A stretch of 64,000 nt of DNA, taken from the NCBI RefSeq assembly GCF_001696455.1, contig NZ_MAUJ01000004.1, positions 62,001 to 126,000 on the forward strand. The letters run 5' to 3'. Shown here in pieces: positions 62,231 through 64,000 of the stretch. Every line of letters starts with the position of its first letter. The first letter of the stretch is position 1. Source of the DNA: Pseudoalteromonas luteoviolacea (GTDB lineage Bacteria > Pseudomonadota > Gammaproteobacteria > Enterobacterales > Alteromonadaceae). Below the pieces are notes generated by a model, which did not search any database, had not been told where the DNA came from, and saw nothing but the letters and a program-made list of their open reading frames with translations. The translations under genes were made by a program, and so were the position numbers.

Positions 62231-63112
62231 ATGGAGAGACTTGTGCTAAAAGTTTGTAATCTTTCTAAATCCTACAAAGGGTCACTGGCGTTAAACAATA
62301 TAAACCTCACTATTAAAAAAGGCATGTTTGGGTTGCTTGGCCCAAATGGCGCGGGTAAATCATCTCTGATGCGCTCGATTGCCACATTGCAATCAGCTGA
62401 TTCAGGCTACATTGAATATGATGGTATATGCGTGTCAGCTCATGCTCATGAAGTTAGACGGAGGTTAGGTTATTTACCACAAGATTTTGGTGTTTACCCG
62501 AATATAAGTGCAATTCGTTTACTGGATCATCTTGCAGCCCTCAAAGGGTTCGCTAACAAAAGCCAGCGAAAAGAGGCTGTGTCATCGCTATTAATTAAAA
62601 CAAATTTATACGAGCAAAGAAAAAGGGCAGTATCAACATTCTCTGGTGGGATGAAGCAAAGATTTGGAATTGCGCAGGCATTACTTGGTGATCCAGACCT
62701 AATCATAGTGGATGAGCCAACTGCTGGGCTAGATCCGCAAGAGCGTAATCGGTTTTACAACTTATTATGTGAGTTGTCTGAAGACAAAGTTGTCGTATTA
62801 TCAACCCATATTGTTGAAGATGTCTCAGAACTTTGCACTGAATGTGCCATCATGAATCGGGGAGAGATTGTTCTGCAAGGAAGTCCTGCTAATTTAATCT
62901 CATCTTTATCTGGGCAAGTGTGGCGTGGTGTTGTTGCTAAAGAAACGCTTTCGCAGGTTGAACAATCATACAATGTGATATCCAAAAAAAGATTTGCAGG
63001 AGAAATCATCGCATCTGTTGTTCAAGATGAGCAACCTGAGGGTTTTTTACCAGCTACAGTCGATTTAGAAGATGTTTATTTTGCTACCTTAGCACAAGCA
63101 AAAATCCAGTAG
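62231..63112 (+). CDS. ABC transporter ATP-binding protein
   Basis: The protein has 293 residues. Walker A is GLLGPNGAGKSSLMR (about residues 35-48), the Q-loop region is LGYLPQDFGV, the signature is STFSGGMKQRFGIAQAL (about 135-150), Walker B is LIIVDEPTAGLDP and the H-loop is VVLSTHIVED. The first half follows the usual ABC exporter order for ABC-2 type drug or bacitracin-like exporters. The next gene (from 63129) encodes a membrane protein with 16 bp spacing and is its permease partner. The substrate is unknown. Confidence 0.9.
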   Translation: MERLVLKVCNLSKSYKGSLALNNINLTIKKGMFGLLGPNGAGKSSLMRSIATLQSADSGYIEYDGICVSAHAHEVRRRLGYLPQDFGVYPNISAIRLLDHLAALKGFANKSQRKEAVSSLLIKTNLYEQRKRAVSTFSGGMKQRFGIAQALLGDPDLIIVDEPTAGLDPQERNRFYNLLCELSEDKVVVLSTHIVEDVSELCTECAIMNRGEIVLQGSPANLISSLSGQVWRGVVAKETLSQVEQSYNVISKKRFAGEIIASVVQDEQPEGFLPATVDLEDVYFATLAQAKIQ

Positions 63113-63128
63113 AGTAGGGATAATATAA

Positions 63129-64000
63129 ATGTTTATCAATACTGTACGATTTGAGCTATTTACTATTTTTTCGCGCTGGATGGTCTATGTTCTGGCTTTG
63201 TTACTCGTATCACTCTCTGCATACGAAGTGTTTGAGTACGGGACCAGTTATCAAATTGTGCCTATTAATGCGCCTTATACTTATATCGAGCTTGCAAGGG
63301 GTGCAAGTATTATTCTAATGGTTCTCACGGCTATATTTGTCGGGAGGGTCGCTCTGAGTAATCATACCTATTCAATGCAAGAGCTGATTTTTTGCCGGCC
63401 TATTAACCCTTGGAAATATCACATTGCGAGAGTTGTCGCAGTCTATTTTGTGATTGGTACACTGTCTTGTTTAACTGTCATAATGAATGCAATTAGCGCC
63501 TACATCGGTTGGAAGTGGAGCTTACTGTCATATGATGTGGTCGGCCCATTTCAATGGCGTTTTGTTGTTTCTCCACTGGTGCTAATTATGCTGCCCAACG
63601 CGCTTTTTTATACTTTACTATTTTACGCCATAAGTATTGTGATTAAGAGCCAACGCGCGGTTGCTGCGGTGTCAATGGCACTTGTCGTGGCAACCGCTTT
63701 ACTCTTTGCTTGGGCGGAAGTGGCTAGGCTTGATGAAAGCAGATATATGCATGAGTGGCTGATGGTTTTGGATATGTCGGCTTTGTCTCATATTGTGGAT
63801 CAAACCGTTTACTGGAGTGCCAGTGACAAGCAGACTCAAACCCTCGGCCTTGAACCTATTTTTTTGTTAAATAGGGTGTTTTGGCTAATTGCCACGTTAG
63901 CTGTTTTTATTGGGGCAATCAAAATAAGTTTAGTGCAAAAGAGCTTGGCTCCATATAAGCGCAAAGACATCAACGAAATGGATAGCCAAAATACTTATCC
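63129..64000 (+). CDS. ABC-2 type permease, partial (runs off the right edge)
   Basis: An open frame from an ATG at 63129, preceded by AGGGA, continues without a stop to the end of the window (about 290 residues shown). The first lines read MFINTVRFELFTIFSRWMVY and then a hydrophobic helix; further membrane segments follow near residues 57-75, 107-128, 150-175 and 180-197, and one near 255-275. It is the membrane partner of the preceding ATP-binding protein. The C-terminus is missing, so total length and any second half are unknown. Confidence 0.8.
   Translation, partial: MFINTVRFELFTIFSRWMVYVLALLLVSLSAYEVFEYGTSYQIVPINAPYTYIELARGASIILMVLTAIFVGRVALSNHTYSMQELIFCRPINPWKYHIARVVAVYFVIGTLSCLTVIMNAISAYIGWKWSLLSYDVVGPFQWRFVVSPLVLIMLPNALFYTLLFYAISIVIKSQRAVAAVSMALVVATALLFAWAEVARLDESRYMHEWLMVLDMSALSHIVDQTVYWSASDKQTQTLGLEPIFLLNRVFWLIATLAVFIGAIKISLVQKSLAPYKRKDINEMDSQNTY

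Overview
The window looks like a chromosome segment of a marine gammaproteobacterium of the order Alteromonadales, most like Pseudoalteromonas. The basis is the moderate GC content, the family-typical proteins (RapA, the GspA/GspB pair, a DUF3192 lipoprotein, an SO_0444-type metal permease) and the conserved order 6S RNA - ygfB - pepP - ubiH - ubiI - gcvT - gcvH - gcvP. No rRNA gene, tRNA gene, CRISPR array, integrase or intact insertion sequence was seen. The species assignment is inference.

Layout. (1) 1-6.7 kb, minus strand: a cluster of small secreted, cysteine-containing proteins built from shared modules. Two tandem A+B units (6681-4946 and 3882-2168) each pair a ~280-aa secreted protein with a protein carrying a Hint (intein/hedgehog-type) autoprocessing domain. 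Downstream come a membrane-anchored helical protein, a natural fusion of one B module with one A module, and two more N-module proteins, one cut by the left edge. Very AT-rich gene-free DNA lies upstream of each unit. (2) 8.1-33 kb, housekeeping: cca, gspA-gspB, an HD-GYP protein, an M20 amidohydrolase, rluA, a DeoR / sugar-phosphatase / SemiSWEET module with a phased operator array, rapA, phoH, a hybrid kinase next to a response regulator with a dead GGDEF motif, a zntR-metal exporter pair, an acyltransferase and 6S RNA. (3) 33.4-44 kb: ygfB-pepP-ubiH-ubiI and the glycine cleavage genes, with an incomplete, diverged GcvT paralog just before gcvT.

(4) 44-62 kb is an accessory region directly after the gcvP terminator. 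It opens with a two-gene operon, a 1168-aa helicase with a C-terminal PD-(D/E)xK nuclease followed by a 649-aa partner, which is the best candidate for an undescribed defence system. A divergent pair of toxin-like genes (OTU-like cysteine protease, aerolysin-like pore former) follows. Then come mostly single-gene units: thioesterase, membrane protein, secreted CHAT protease, fatty acid desaturase, small hypothetical, nitrilase-like protein, membrane protein, AAA ATPase. About ten copies of an interspersed repeat (GGGGTCAGAGT on one side, ACTCTGACCCC on the other) separate them, often starting at the stop codon of the upstream gene. No copy was noticed in the first 44 kb. (5) 62.2-64 kb: an ABC exporter ATPase and a permease that runs off the right edge.

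How genes work together: the main inferred systems are the Hint-protein secretion cluster, the DeoR-regulated sugar-phosphate/sugar-transport module, zinc/copper efflux under ZntR, ubiquinone synthesis with PepP, glycine cleavage, and the helicase-nuclease pair. All functions rest on motif reading by eye; no database search was possible.
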